The notes beneath the pieces are model-generated. The model saw only the letters and a list, made by a program, of their open reading frames with translations. It did no database searches and was not told the DNA's origin. A stretch of 64,000 nt of DNA from Nocardioides lacusdianchii. GTDB taxonomy: Bacteria > Actinomycetota > Actinomycetes > Propionibacteriales > Nocardioidaceae. The translations under genes were made by a program, and so were the position numbers. Location of the stretch: contig NZ_JADHZD010000001.1 in the NCBI RefSeq assembly GCF_020102855.1, positions 1 through 64,000 on the forward strand, given 5' to 3'. Position 1 is the stretch's first letter; each line of letters starts with the position of its first letter. Positions 51,843-60,661 of the stretch are shown here, piece by piece.

Positions 51843-52759
51843 GCGCCCTCGCGCCGGTCTCGCAGGTGGCGGGCGACCCGGGGATCCACCCCGTCGCGTC
51901 CGCCCCCGAGACGCAGAAGCGGAGCTGGACGGCGTACCTGCTGCTCCTGCCGGGTGTGCTGTGGCTCGGCGTCTTCTTCCTGCTGCCGCTGGTGCAGCTG
52001 GCCGCGGTCAGCCTGCAGAGCCGCTACCCCGGCTTCCCCGGCTACTACTACCGCGACGTGAACTTCTCGAACTACGCCGCCGCGCTGACCGACTACGCAC
52101 CGCACTTCGCGCGGTCGTTCCTCTACGCCGGGCTCGCGACGTTCCTCGCGTTCGTCATCGCCTACCCGCTGGCCTACGCGATGGCGTTCAAGGCCGGCAA
52201 GTGGCGCAACCTGATGATGATCTGCGTCATCGCGCCGTTCTTCACCTCCTTCATCCTGCGCACCTTCGCGTGGTCGCAGATCCTCGCTGACGAGGGCTGG
52301 GTGGCCGGCACGCTGAACTTCCTCAACCTGCTGCCCGGCGGCGCGATCATCAACACGCCGGTCGCGGTCGTCGCGGGCCTGACCTACAACTTCCTGCCCT
52401 TCATGGTGCTGCCGATCTATGCCTCGCTCGAGCGTGCCGACCCGCGGGTGATCGAGGCGGGCGGCGACCTGTACGCCAACGGCTTCACCACCTTCCGCAC
52501 CGTGACCCTGCCGATGTCGATGCCCGGCGTGCTCGCCGGCACCCTCCTGACCTTCATCCCGGCGGCCGGCGACTTCGTCAACATGGAGCTGCTCGGCCCC
52601 CAGCGCGGGAAGATGGTCGGCAACGTCATCAACGACCAGTTCCTCGCCATCCCCGGCGGATACCCCGTGGCGGCCGCGCTGTCGTTCACGCTGATGGCCG
52701 CGATCCTGGCCATGGTCTTCCTCTACGTACGCCGTTTCGGCACCGACGAGCTGGTCTGA
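51839..52759 (+). CDS. potB: Polyamine ABC transporter permease (PotB-like)
   Basis: A 306-aa permease with six membrane helices; the first is LLLLPGVLWLGVFFLLPLVQ near residues 38-58. The cytoplasmic EAA loop is present as EAGGDLYANGFTTFRTVTLP, the ATPase contact. The N-terminal 30 residues are hydrophilic and variable. It overlaps potA by 4 nt; potC follows after 10 nt. Order and sequence fit the PotABCD class of type I importers. Confidence 0.9.
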   Translation: MSALAPVSQVAGDPGIHPVASAPETQKRSWTAYLLLLPGVLWLGVFFLLPLVQLAAVSLQSRYPGFPGYYYRDVNFSNYAAALTDYAPHFARSFLYAGLATFLAFVIAYPLAYAMAFKAGKWRNLMMICVIAPFFTSFILRTFAWSQILADEGWVAGTLNFLNLLPGGAIINTPVAVVAGLTYNFLPFMVLPIYASLERADPRVIEAGGDLYANGFTTFRTVTLPMSMPGVLAGTLLTFIPAAGDFVNMELLGPQRGKMVGNVINDQFLAIPGGYPVAAALSFTLMAAILAMVFLYVRRFGTDELV

Positions 52760-52769
52760 GGTGGCCACC

Positions 52770-53639
52770 ATGACGACGACGTCCACCACCGGGCAGTCCT
52801 CCCCGGCCTACCGCCCGTCCACGGCCAAGCGGGCCCAGCTGTGGCTGGCCAGCCACTTCGCGATGCTCTCGGCGATCCTGGTGCTGCTCTACCTGTTCCT
52901 GCCGGTCGCCTACACCTTCGCGTTCTCCTTCAACGACCACGGCAAGACCAACATCGTGTGGCAGGGCTTCACCTGGGAGCACTGGCAGGACCCGTGCGGC
53001 GTGCCCGGGGTCTGCAGCTCGCTGGTGACCTCGCTGCAGGTCGGCGCGATCTCCACGCTCGTGGCCACGGTGCTCGGCACCATGATGGCGCTGGCGATGG
53101 TGCGCTACCGCTACCGCGGCAAGGCCGCGAGCAACGTGCTGATCTTCGTGCCGATGGCGACCCCCGAGATCGTGATGGGTGCCGCGCTGCTGACGATCTT
53201 CGTGCAGGGCTTCTCCAACGTCGGGATCAGCCTGGGCTTCACCACGATCGTCTTCGCCCACATCATGTTCTGCCTGAGCTTCGTGGTGGTGACGGTGAAG
53301 GCGCGCATCCAGTCCCTCGACCCGCGGATCGAGGAGGCGGCGCAGGACCTCTACGCCAGCCCCGTGCAGACCTTCTGGAAGGTCACCTTCCCGCTGATCC
53401 TGCCCGGCATCGCGGGCGCCGCGATGCTCGCCTTCTCGCTGTCATTCGACGACTTCATCATCACCAACTTCGTCTCCGGCAACGAGAACACGTTCCCCAA
53501 GTTCGTCTACGTCGCATCACGCCGCGGCATCCCCGCCGAGGCCAACGTCATCGGCTTCTCGATGTTCGTCCTCGCCGTCCTGCTGGTGGTGGGCGCCCAG
53601 CTGGTCGGCTCGGCACGGGCGTCGCGGACCAAGGAATAG
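52770..53639 (+). CDS. potC: Polyamine ABC transporter permease (PotC-like)
   Basis: A 289-aa permease with six membrane helices. First helix FAMLSAILVLLYLFLPVAYT; EAA loop EEAAQDLYASPVQTFWKVTF; then the PotC-like FSLSFDDFIITNFVSG. ATG 52770 is preferred because GAGG lies 8 nt before it; GTG 52761 is in frame three codons upstream but sits inside that ribosome-binding site. It ends 10 nt before the saccharopine-dehydrogenase-like gene. Confidence 0.9.
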   Translation: MTTTSTTGQSSPAYRPSTAKRAQLWLASHFAMLSAILVLLYLFLPVAYTFAFSFNDHGKTNIVWQGFTWEHWQDPCGVPGVCSSLVTSLQVGAISTLVATVLGTMMALAMVRYRYRGKAASNVLIFVPMATPEIVMGAALLTIFVQGFSNVGISLGFTTIVFAHIMFCLSFVVVTVKARIQSLDPRIEEAAQDLYASPVQTFWKVTFPLILPGIAGAAMLAFSLSFDDFIITNFVSGNENTFPKFVYVASRRGIPAEANVIGFSMFVLAVLLVVGAQLVGSARASRTKE

Positions 53640-53649
53640 GAGCAGAGCC

Positions 53650-54933
53650 GTGCCAGAGCCGATGAGGGTGCTGATGGTCGGGGCCGGCGGTGTCGGTGAC
53701 GCCGCCGCCCGGATCGCGGTCGAGCGTGACTTCTTCGAGGCGTGGGTGGTCGCCGACTACGACCTCACCCGCGCCGAGCGGACGGTCGCCGCGGCCAGCG
53801 AGCGGCGTACGGGCGAGGAGCGATTCACCGCCGCTCAGGTCGACGCCTCCGACGCCGATGCCGTGGCCGCGCTCGCCCGCGAGGTGCGGGCCACGCACGT
53901 CTTCAACGCCGTCGACCCTCGCTTCGTGATGCCGATCTTCACCGGCGCGCTGGCGGCCGGGGCCGACTACCTCGACATGGCGATGAGCCTGTCCGCGCCG
54001 CACCCCGACGCGCCCTACGAGAAGGTCGGGGTCAAGCTCGGCGACGAACAGTTCGCGCAGGCCGGTGCGTGGGAGTCGGCCGGCCGGCTCGCGCTGCTCG
54101 GCATCGGCGTGGAGCCCGGGCTCTCCGACATCTTCGCGCGCTACGCCGCCGACGAGCTCTTCGACCACATCGACGAGCTCGGCACCCGCGACGGCGCGAA
54201 CCTGGTGATCCGCGACGACGACGGCAACGAGGTGTTCGCACCCGGCTTCTCGATGTGGACGATCATCGAGGAGTGCCTCAATCCCCCGGTGGTGTGGGAG
54301 CGGGAGAGGGGCGGTGGCGAGCTGGAGCAGGGGTTCTTCACGCTGCCGCCCTTCTCCGAGCCGGAGGTCTTCGACTTCCCCGAGGGCATCGGGCCGGTCG
54401 AGTGCGTGCACGTCGAGCACGAGGAGGTGCTCCTGATGCCGCGGTGGGTGGAGGCCGACCGGGTGACCTTCAAGTACGGCCTCGGCGAGGAGATGATCAC
54501 GATCCTGCGCACGCTCCACACCCTGGGCCTCGACTCGACCCAGCCGGTGACGGTGAAGGGCGTGGAGGTCTCGCCGCGCGACGTCGTGGCGGCCTGCCTG
54601 CCCGACCCGGCCACCATCGGTCCGCGGATGGAGGGCAAGACCTGTGCGGGGCTCTTCGTCACCGGCACCGGCAAGGACGGCGCGCCGCGGTCGACGTACC
54701 TCTACCACGTGGTCGACAACGCCGACTCGATGCGCGACTACGGCGCGCAGTGCGTGGTCTGGCAGACGGCCATCAACCCGGTCGTGGCCCTCGAGCTGCT
54801 GTCGGACGGCACGTGGAAGGGCACCGGCGTGCTCGGCCCCGAGGCGCTGCCGCCGAAGCCGTTCCTCGACCTGCTGTCGGCGCCGAAGCCCGAGGGCTAC
54901 GGCTCCCCGTGGGGAATGGACGAGCGCGGATGA
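53650..54933 (+). CDS. Saccharopine dehydrogenase-like NAD(P) oxidoreductase
   Basis: A 427-aa protein starting at GTG 53650 (GGAGCAG upstream). The Rossmann motif VLMVGAGGVGDAAARIAVER spans residues 7-27; VFNAVDPRFVMPIFTGALAA and LLGIGVEPGLSDIFARYAAD are saccharopine dehydrogenase family features. Relatives include lysine-pathway saccharopine dehydrogenases and carboxy(nor)spermidine dehydrogenases, which reductively couple an amine with an aldehyde. In this operon a substrate derived from putrescine or an aminoaldehyde is a reasonable guess, but the reaction is not known. It overlaps gabT by 4 nt. Confidence 0.8.
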   Translation: MPEPMRVLMVGAGGVGDAAARIAVERDFFEAWVVADYDLTRAERTVAAASERRTGEERFTAAQVDASDADAVAALAREVRATHVFNAVDPRFVMPIFTGALAAGADYLDMAMSLSAPHPDAPYEKVGVKLGDEQFAQAGAWESAGRLALLGIGVEPGLSDIFARYAADELFDHIDELGTRDGANLVIRDDDGNEVFAPGFSMWTIIEECLNPPVVWERERGGGELEQGFFTLPPFSEPEVFDFPEGIGPVECVHVEHEEVLLMPRWVEADRVTFKYGLGEEMITILRTLHTLGLDSTQPVTVKGVEVSPRDVVAACLPDPATIGPRMEGKTCAGLFVTGTGKDGAPRSTYLYHVVDNADSMRDYGAQCVVWQTAINPVVALELLSDGTWKGTGVLGPEALPPKPFLDLLSAPKPEGYGSPWGMDERG

Positions 54934-56282
54934 GCCTCTCGCAGGAGCGGATCCTCGCCACCGAGATCCCCGGGCCGCGCTCGCAGGCCCTCCACGCCCG
55001 CAAGGTCGCAGCCGTGTCCGCCGGCGTCGGCACCACGCTGCCCGTCTACGTCGAGCGCGCCGGGGGCGGGATCCTGCGCGACGTCGACGGCAACCAGCTC
55101 ATCGACTTCGGCTCCGGCATCGCGGTGACCACCGTCGGCAACGCCGCGCCCCGCGTGGTGGAGGCGGTCCAGCGCCAGGTCGCGGACTTCACCCACACCT
55201 GCTTCATGGTGACGCCGTACGAGGAGTACGTCGCGGTCTGCGAGAAGCTCGCCGAGCTCACCCCGGGGACCCACGAGAAGCGCTCGGCGCTCTTCAACTC
55301 CGGGGCCGAGGCGGTCGAGAACGCCGTGAAGGTCGCCCGCCACCACACCGGTCGCGACGCCATCGTCGTCTTCGACCACGCCTACCACGGGCGTACGAAC
55401 CTCACGATGGCGCTGACCGCGAAGACCATGCCCTACAAGCACGGCTTCGGCCCGTTCGCCGGGGAGATCTACCGCTCCCCGATGGCCTACCCCTACCGGT
55501 GGCCGGGCGGGCCCGAGGCGTGCGCCGAGGAGGCCTTCGACGCCTTCGTCTCGACCGTGCACACCCAGGTCGGCGAGGACAGCTGCGCGGCCGTGCTCAT
55601 CGAGCCGATCCAGGGCGAGGGCGGCTTCATCGTGCCACCGCCCGGTTGGCTCCCGCGCGTGGCCGAGTGGTGCCGCGAGCAGGGGATCCTGCTCATCGCC
55701 GACGAGATCCAGACGGGCTTCGCCCGCACCGGCGACTGGTTCGCCTGCGACCACGAGGGCGTCGTGCCGGACCTGGTGACCACCGCCAAGGGCATGGCAG
55801 GCGGGCTGCCGCTGGCCGCGGTGACCGGCCGGGCCGAGGTGATGGACTCGGTGCACGTCGGCGGCCTCGGCGGCACCTACGGCGGCAACCCGGTCGCGTG
55901 CGCGGCCGCGCTCGCCGCGATCGAGACCATGCAGGCCGACGACCTGCCGTCGCGGGCCCGCGCCATCGAGGCGGCCTTCGTGCCACGCCTGCGGGCGTTG
56001 GCCGAGCGCCACCCGGACCGTGTCGGGGACATCCGTGGCCGCGGCGCGATGCTGGCCGTCGAGCTCGTGTCCGACGGCCCGGGTCGTACGCCCGACGCAG
56101 CGCTCGCCGGTGCCATCCACCGGGCCTGCTCGGCCCAGGGCCTCGTCACGCTGACCTGCGGCACCTACGGCAACGTGTTCCGCTTCCTCCCGCCGCTGGC
56201 GATCGGCGACGACCTGCTCGCCGAGGGCCTCGACATCTTCGAGGCCGCCTTCGACGCGGCGGCGGATGGCAGGGTGGGGTGA
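54930..56282 (+). CDS. gabT: 4-aminobutyrate aminotransferase
   Basis: A 450-aa class III PLP transaminase. FGSGIAVTTVGNAAPRVVEA, FNSGAEAVENAVKVARHHTG, LLIADEIQTGFARTGDWFAC and VTTAKGMAGGLPLAAVTGRA with the PLP lysine follow GabT closely. It converts GABA and 2-oxoglutarate to succinate semialdehyde and glutamate, the step after the dehydrogenase at 47982. Coupled by 4-nt overlap upstream and 1-nt overlap (TGATG) with gabD downstream. Confidence 0.93.
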   Translation: MSLSQERILATEIPGPRSQALHARKVAAVSAGVGTTLPVYVERAGGGILRDVDGNQLIDFGSGIAVTTVGNAAPRVVEAVQRQVADFTHTCFMVTPYEEYVAVCEKLAELTPGTHEKRSALFNSGAEAVENAVKVARHHTGRDAIVVFDHAYHGRTNLTMALTAKTMPYKHGFGPFAGEIYRSPMAYPYRWPGGPEACAEEAFDAFVSTVHTQVGEDSCAAVLIEPIQGEGGFIVPPPGWLPRVAEWCREQGILLIADEIQTGFARTGDWFACDHEGVVPDLVTTAKGMAGGLPLAAVTGRAEVMDSVHVGGLGGTYGGNPVACAAALAAIETMQADDLPSRARAIEAAFVPRLRALAERHPDRVGDIRGRGAMLAVELVSDGPGRTPDAALAGAIHRACSAQGLVTLTCGTYGNVFRFLPPLAIGDDLLAEGLDIFEAAFDAAADGRVG

Positions 56283-57739
56283 TGGCCAGCAACGAGACCG
56301 TCCTGACGACCGTGCCCCGCCAGCTCCTCGTCGGCGGGGAGTGGGTCGACGCCACCGGCGCGGCGACCTTCGAGGTGCACAACCCCGCCGACGGCAGCGT
56401 GCTCACCTCAGTGGCGGACGCGACGCCCGCTGACGGCGAGCGCGCGCTCGCCGCGGCGGCGGCCGCCCAGCGCGAGTGGCGCGCCACCGAGCCGCGCGTG
56501 CGCGGGGAGATCCTGCGCAGCGCCTTCGAGCTGCTCACCGAGCGGGCCGACGACTTCGCGCGGCTGATGACCCTCGAGATGGGCAAGACGCTCGCCGAGG
56601 CGAAGGGCGAGGTGGCCTACGGCGCCGAGTTCTTCCGGTGGTTCTCCGAGGAGGCGGTGCGCATCCACGGCCGCTACTCCCCCGCGCCTGCCGGCAACAC
56701 CCGGCTGATCACGATGAAGGGGCCCGTCGGCCCGACCCTGATGATCACGCCCTGGAACTTCCCGCTGGCGATGGGCACCCGCAAGATCGGGCCGGCCATC
56801 GCCGCCGGGTGCACCATGGTCGTCAAACCGGCCGCGGAGACCCCCCTCACGATGCTCGCGCTGGCGGGCCTGCTGGAGGAGGTCGGCCTGCCTGCGGGAG
56901 TGCTCAACGTCGTCACCACGACCGACTCCGGCGGGGTGTGCGAGCCGCTGATCCGCGACCCGCGGCTGCGCAAGCTGACCTTCACGGGCTCGACCGCGGT
57001 CGGCAAGGTGCTCGTCGCCCAGGCGTCCGACCAGCTGCTCCGGGTGTCGATGGAGCTCGGCGGCAACGCCCCGTTCCTGGTCTTCGCCGACGCCGACCTC
57101 GACGCCGCGGTCGACGGCGCGATGCTGGCCAAGATGCGCAACATCGGCGAGGCCTGCACCTCGGCCAATCGTTTCCTGGTCCACGAGTCGGTCGCCGACG
57201 AGTTCTCGTCCCGGCTCGCCGAGCGGATGGGCGCGCTGACGGTCGGTGACGGCACCGAGGACGGCGTCGACGTCGGCCCCCTCATCACCGAGAAGGCCCG
57301 CGCCGGGGTGCACGAGCTGGTCGACGACGCCGTGTCCGGCGGTGCCCGCGCCCTGGTCGGCGGCGAGGTCCCCGAGGGGCCCGGCCACTTCTACCCGCCC
57401 ACGGTGCTGGTCGACGTACCTGCCTCGGCGCGGGTGTTCCGCGAGGAGATCTTCGGTCCCGTCGCGCCCGTCTCGACCTTCAGCGACGAGGACGACGCGC
57501 TTGCGCGGGCCAACGACACGGAGTACGGCCTCGTCGCCTATGTCTTCACCCGCGACCACGCCCGCGTGCTGCGGGTCAGCGAGGCGCTGGAGTTCGGGAT
57601 GGTCGGCATCAACACCGGCATCGTCTCCAACCCCGCCGCCCCCTTCGGCGGGGTGAAGCACTCCGGCTTCGGTCGCGAGGGCGGCTTCGAGGGCATCGAG
57701 GAGTACCTCGAGACCAAGTACGTCGGCAGCGCGCTGTGA
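56282..57739 (+). CDS. gabD: Succinate-semialdehyde dehydrogenase
   Basis: A 485-aa aldehyde dehydrogenase. LMITPWNFPLAMGTRKIGPA, SMELGGNAPFLVFADADLDA with the general-base Glu, and MRNIGEACTSANRFLV with the catalytic Cys match GabD-type NAD(P)-dependent enzymes, as does the ending KHSGFGREGGFEGIEEYLET. It oxidises succinate semialdehyde to succinate and completes the GABA route into the TCA cycle. It shares one base with gabT. Confidence 0.92.
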   Translation: MASNETVLTTVPRQLLVGGEWVDATGAATFEVHNPADGSVLTSVADATPADGERALAAAAAAQREWRATEPRVRGEILRSAFELLTERADDFARLMTLEMGKTLAEAKGEVAYGAEFFRWFSEEAVRIHGRYSPAPAGNTRLITMKGPVGPTLMITPWNFPLAMGTRKIGPAIAAGCTMVVKPAAETPLTMLALAGLLEEVGLPAGVLNVVTTTDSGGVCEPLIRDPRLRKLTFTGSTAVGKVLVAQASDQLLRVSMELGGNAPFLVFADADLDAAVDGAMLAKMRNIGEACTSANRFLVHESVADEFSSRLAERMGALTVGDGTEDGVDVGPLITEKARAGVHELVDDAVSGGARALVGGEVPEGPGHFYPPTVLVDVPASARVFREEIFGPVAPVSTFSDEDDALARANDTEYGLVAYVFTRDHARVLRVSEALEFGMVGINTGIVSNPAAPFGGVKHSGFGREGGFEGIEEYLETKYVGSAL

Positions 57740-57746
57740 GGACCAC

Positions 57747-59105
57747 GTGACGATCGACCGCACCCGCCTGGCCGCGCTCCACGCCGAGGAGGAGCAGCGG
57801 TTCGTCGACCTGCACCCGACGTCGGCGCTGCTGGCGCGCACCGCGAGCGAGCACCTGCTGGCCGGCGTCCCGATGCCGTGGATGACGCGGTGGCCGGGCT
57901 CGTTCCCGCTGTTCGTCGAGTCGGCGGGCGGCGGTCGCTTCACCGACGTCGACGGCATCGACTACGTCGACCTCTGCCTGGGCGACACCGGCTCGATGAC
58001 CGGCCACTGCCTGCCCGCCGTGGCGGAGGCGGTGCGCGAGCGCACGGAGCGCGGGATCACCACGATGCTGCCCTCGACCGACGCGGCCTGGGTCGCTGCG
58101 GAGCTCAGCCGCCGCTTCGGCCTGCCGCGCTGGCAGATGGCGATGACCGCCACCGACGCCAACCGCTTCGTGCTGCGCTTCGCCCGCCACCTCACCGGGC
58201 GCCCGCGCATCGCGGTCATGGACTGGTGCTACCACGGCACCGTCGACGAGACGCTCGGCGTGCTCGAGCACGGCCGGGCCGGTGACCGCGTCGTGGCCCG
58301 CCCGGGCGCGCTCGGGCCGCAGGTCGACGTCGCGCAGACCACGGCGGTGGTGCCGTTCAACGACCTCGACGCCCTCGACGCCCGCCTCGCCGCGGGTGAC
58401 GTCGCCTGCCTGCTGATGGAGCCGGCGCTCACCAACATCGGCATCGTGCTTCCTGATGAGGGCTACCTCGCCGGGGTCCGCGAGATCACCCGGCGCCACG
58501 GCGTGCTGCTCGTCAACGACGAGACCCACACGATCTGTGCGGGCCCGGGCGGGGCCACCGCGGCGTGGGACCTCGAGCCTGACTTCGTCGTCATCGGCAA
58601 GCCCATCGGCGGCGGGATCCCCGTCGCGGCGTACGGCATGACGGCGGAGGTCGCCGAGCGCCTCGAGGGCCCGATGCTCGGTCACGACATCGACGTCGCC
58701 GGGGTCGGCGGCACGCTGTCGGGCTCCGCGCTCGCGATGGCAGCGGTGCGCGCGACCTTGTCGACCGCCCTGCGCCAGGAGGACTTCGACGTCGCGATCC
58801 CGCTCGCCGAGAGCTTCACCGACGGCATCCGCGGGGTGATCGACGAGCACGGCCTGCCGTGGCACGTCCAGCGCCTCGGCTGCCGTGCGGAGTACTGGTT
58901 CTGCCCGCCACCGCGCGCGGGAGCGGAGGCGGCCGCCGCCGTCGACGAGGAGCTCGACGCCTTCTTCCACCTCTGGACGGTCAACCGCGGGGTGCTGCTC
59001 GCCCCGTTCCACAACATGTCGCTCTTCTCGCCGTTCCACGACCAGACCGACGTCGACGCCCACACCTCGGCCTTCCGGGGCGCGGTGGAGGCGCTGCTCG
59101 GATGA
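57747..59105 (+). CDS. Class III aminotransferase, glutamate-1-semialdehyde aminomutase-like
   Basis: A 452-aa PLP enzyme starting at GTG 57747. GGGRFTDVDGIDYVDLCLGD, VMDWCYHGTVDETLGVLEHG, NDETHTICAGPGGATAAWDL and VVIGKPIGGGIPVAAYGM with the PLP lysine place it near HemL, but in a catabolic operon it is unlikely to serve heme synthesis. Such HemL-like enzymes act on various amino acids or polyamines. It follows gabD by 7 nt and overlaps the AraC gene by 4 nt. The substrate is unknown. Confidence 0.82.
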   Translation: MTIDRTRLAALHAEEEQRFVDLHPTSALLARTASEHLLAGVPMPWMTRWPGSFPLFVESAGGGRFTDVDGIDYVDLCLGDTGSMTGHCLPAVAEAVRERTERGITTMLPSTDAAWVAAELSRRFGLPRWQMAMTATDANRFVLRFARHLTGRPRIAVMDWCYHGTVDETLGVLEHGRAGDRVVARPGALGPQVDVAQTTAVVPFNDLDALDARLAAGDVACLLMEPALTNIGIVLPDEGYLAGVREITRRHGVLLVNDETHTICAGPGGATAAWDLEPDFVVIGKPIGGGIPVAAYGMTAEVAERLEGPMLGHDIDVAGVGGTLSGSALAMAAVRATLSTALRQEDFDVAIPLAESFTDGIRGVIDEHGLPWHVQRLGCRAEYWFCPPPRAGAEAAAAVDEELDAFFHLWTVNRGVLLAPFHNMSLFSPFHDQTDVDAHTSAFRGAVEALLG

Positions 59106-59551
59106 GCCACCCGCGTCGCGTCCCGGGCGACGTGCTGGTCCACCTGCGTCGCGCGCGCGACCACCTCGACCGGCACTTCGCCGAGCCCTTCGACCTCGAC
59201 CACGTCGCCGCCCTCGCGGGGATGAGTCGCTACCACTTCATCCGGTCCTTCGCGACGACGTACGGCGTGACGCCGGCGGCGTACCTCGCCCAGCGCCGGG
59301 TCGAGCGTGCGCAGGACCTGCTGCGGGCAGCGAACCTGACGGTCACCGAGGTCTGCCACGCGGTGGGCTACAGCAGCCTCGGGTCCTTCAGCTCACGGTT
59401 CCGCGAGATCGTCGGCGAGAGCCCGAGCGACTTCCAGAGGCGCTACGCCGCGGCCGGCAACCCGCGCATCCCCGGCTGCTACGTCTTCATGGCCGGGCTC
59501 GTCGAGCGCACCGCAACGCAGGAGAAGCGCGAGGGGGCGGACGGTCCGTAG
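59102..59551 (+). CDS. AraC-family regulator (DNA-binding domain only)
   Basis: A 149-aa protein that is almost only the AraC/XylS double HTH (FDLDHVAALAGMSRYHFIRS, then VTEVCHAVGYSSLGSFSSRF). It lacks an N-terminal sensor. The tail NPRIPGCYVFMAGL is typical of short actinobacterial AraC proteins coded directly before a VOC gene, as is the case here (10 nt). It is also coupled by a 4-nt overlap to the aminotransferase upstream, so it may control the polyamine operon, the VOC gene or both. Confidence 0.85.
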   Translation: MSHPRRVPGDVLVHLRRARDHLDRHFAEPFDLDHVAALAGMSRYHFIRSFATTYGVTPAAYLAQRRVERAQDLLRAANLTVTEVCHAVGYSSLGSFSSRFREIVGESPSDFQRRYAAAGNPRIPGCYVFMAGLVERTATQEKREGADGP

Positions 59552-59594
59552 GTTCGTCGCATGATCACCAACATCTCCCTCCTGTCCGTCGCAG

Positions 59595-60005
59595 GTGTTG
59601 GACATCGACGAGTCCCTCGCCTTCTACACCGACGTCCTCGGCTTCGAGGTCGGCGACGACCTCCAGCTCGGGCCCGACTTCCGCTGGTGCACGGTGTTCC
59701 ACCCGAGGCAGCCGGAGATCCACCTCCACCTCACGACCCCGAGCGGTCCGCTCCCGGACTACCTGATCGAGGCGATGGCGCGCGCGCAGGACGAGGGCGG
59801 TCTCCCCGGGGTGGGGTTGAACGTCGACGACTGCCACGCGACCTACGAGGAGCTGCGGGCCAAGGGCGTGGAGTTCCTCCAGGAGCCGGAGGAGCGGCCG
59901 TACGGCGTCGAGGCGCTGATGCGTGACAACTCGGGCAACTGGATGGTGCTCGTCGAGAAGCGCGACTACTCCCCCGAGGACTTCGAGGGCGTGGACATGG
60001 GCTGA
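59595..60005 (+). CDS. VOC-family (glyoxalase/bleomycin-resistance) protein, 5' frameshift suspected
   Basis: The frame from 59595 codes for 136 residues of a VOC protein: DIDESLAFYTDVLGFEVGDD, FRWCTVFHPRQPEIHLHLTT and YGVEALMRDNSGNWMVLVEK. The natural start appears to be ATG 59561, whose first ten codons read MITNISLLSV, the usual beginning of this family, but in another frame. Removing one base within 59591-59594 would join both parts into a 147-aa protein. Either the gene is frameshifted, the sequence has an extra base, or translation begins at GTG 59595 without the first beta strand. It belongs with the AraC gene upstream. Confidence 0.75.
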   Translation: MLDIDESLAFYTDVLGFEVGDDLQLGPDFRWCTVFHPRQPEIHLHLTTPSGPLPDYLIEAMARAQDEGGLPGVGLNVDDCHATYEELRAKGVEFLQEPEERPYGVEALMRDNSGNWMVLVEKRDYSPEDFEGVDMG

Positions 60006-60589
60006 GGCCCGGGGGCCGCGACCAGCCCGGCGGCCTTGGCCGCATCGGCGTACGCCTCGGCCAAGGACTCCACCGTCTCGTGCGCGTTGAGCCCGGACGG
60101 GTTCGGCACCACGAAGACGCGCGATCCGTCCCAGCGTCCGGGCTGCTCACCCGCCCGGGCACTGCGCTCGTCGAACGCCGCCCGGTAGGCCGTGATGCCC
60201 GCGACCGCCACCACGTCGGGGCGCCGCTCGGCGACCAGGGCGCGCAGCCGCACCCCGCCCTCGCGCAGCTCCACCGCGGTGAGCTCGTCGGCCCGGGCCG
60301 TGGCGCGGGCCACCACGTTGGTGATGCCGATCCCGCGCCGCCGGAAGGCGTCGCGGTCCTCGTCCGTCATCCCGGCGGAGGGGTCGACGGGGTGCTCCAG
60401 GATCCCGGCCCGCAGGAGGGCGGGGTAGAACCGGTTGCCGGGGCGGGCGAAGTGCGTCTGGGTCGCGGCGGTCCACAGCCCGGGGTTGATCCCCACGAAG
60501 AGGAGCCGCAGCGGCTCTCCCACCTCCGGGAGCAGGTCGGGCACCACGGCGTCCCGGTACGACTCGAGCTCGGCCCTCGTGAATCCCAT
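59966..60589 (-). CDS. mug: G/U mismatch-specific uracil-DNA glycosylase (Mug family)
   Basis: A 207-aa DNA-repair enzyme of the uracil-DNA glycosylase superfamily. FVGINPGLWTAATQTHFARP carries the GINPG active-site motif and NRFYPALLRAG follows; VVPNPSGLNAH is the second motif (NPSGLN) that enters the DNA minor groove. Mug removes U or T opposite G. ATG 60589 gives the family N-terminus. The last 13 codons overlap the 3' end of the convergent VOC gene by 40 bp, so its C-terminal tail (QPMSTPSKSSGE) is probably not functional. Confidence 0.88.
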   Translation of the reverse strand: MGFTRAELESYRDAVVPDLLPEVGEPLRLLFVGINPGLWTAATQTHFARPGNRFYPALLRAGILEHPVDPSAGMTDEDRDAFRRRGIGITNVVARATARADELTAVELREGGVRLRALVAERRPDVVAVAGITAYRAAFDERSARAGEQPGRWDGSRVFVVPNPSGLNAHETVESLAEAYADAAKAAGLVAAPGPQPMSTPSKSSGE

Positions 60590-60661
60590 GGGGCCATCGT
60601 GCCGTGGCGGCGGTGACGCTGGCCCGGTGACGAGGCGCCCGGCCGGGCGTACCGTGGACGG

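Noticed and set aside
57747-59105. Calling this gene hemL (heme synthesis)
   Set aside because: It resembles glutamate-1-semialdehyde aminomutase but lies inside a polyamine/GABA operon without other heme genes; class III PLP enzymes of this subgroup have varied substrates.
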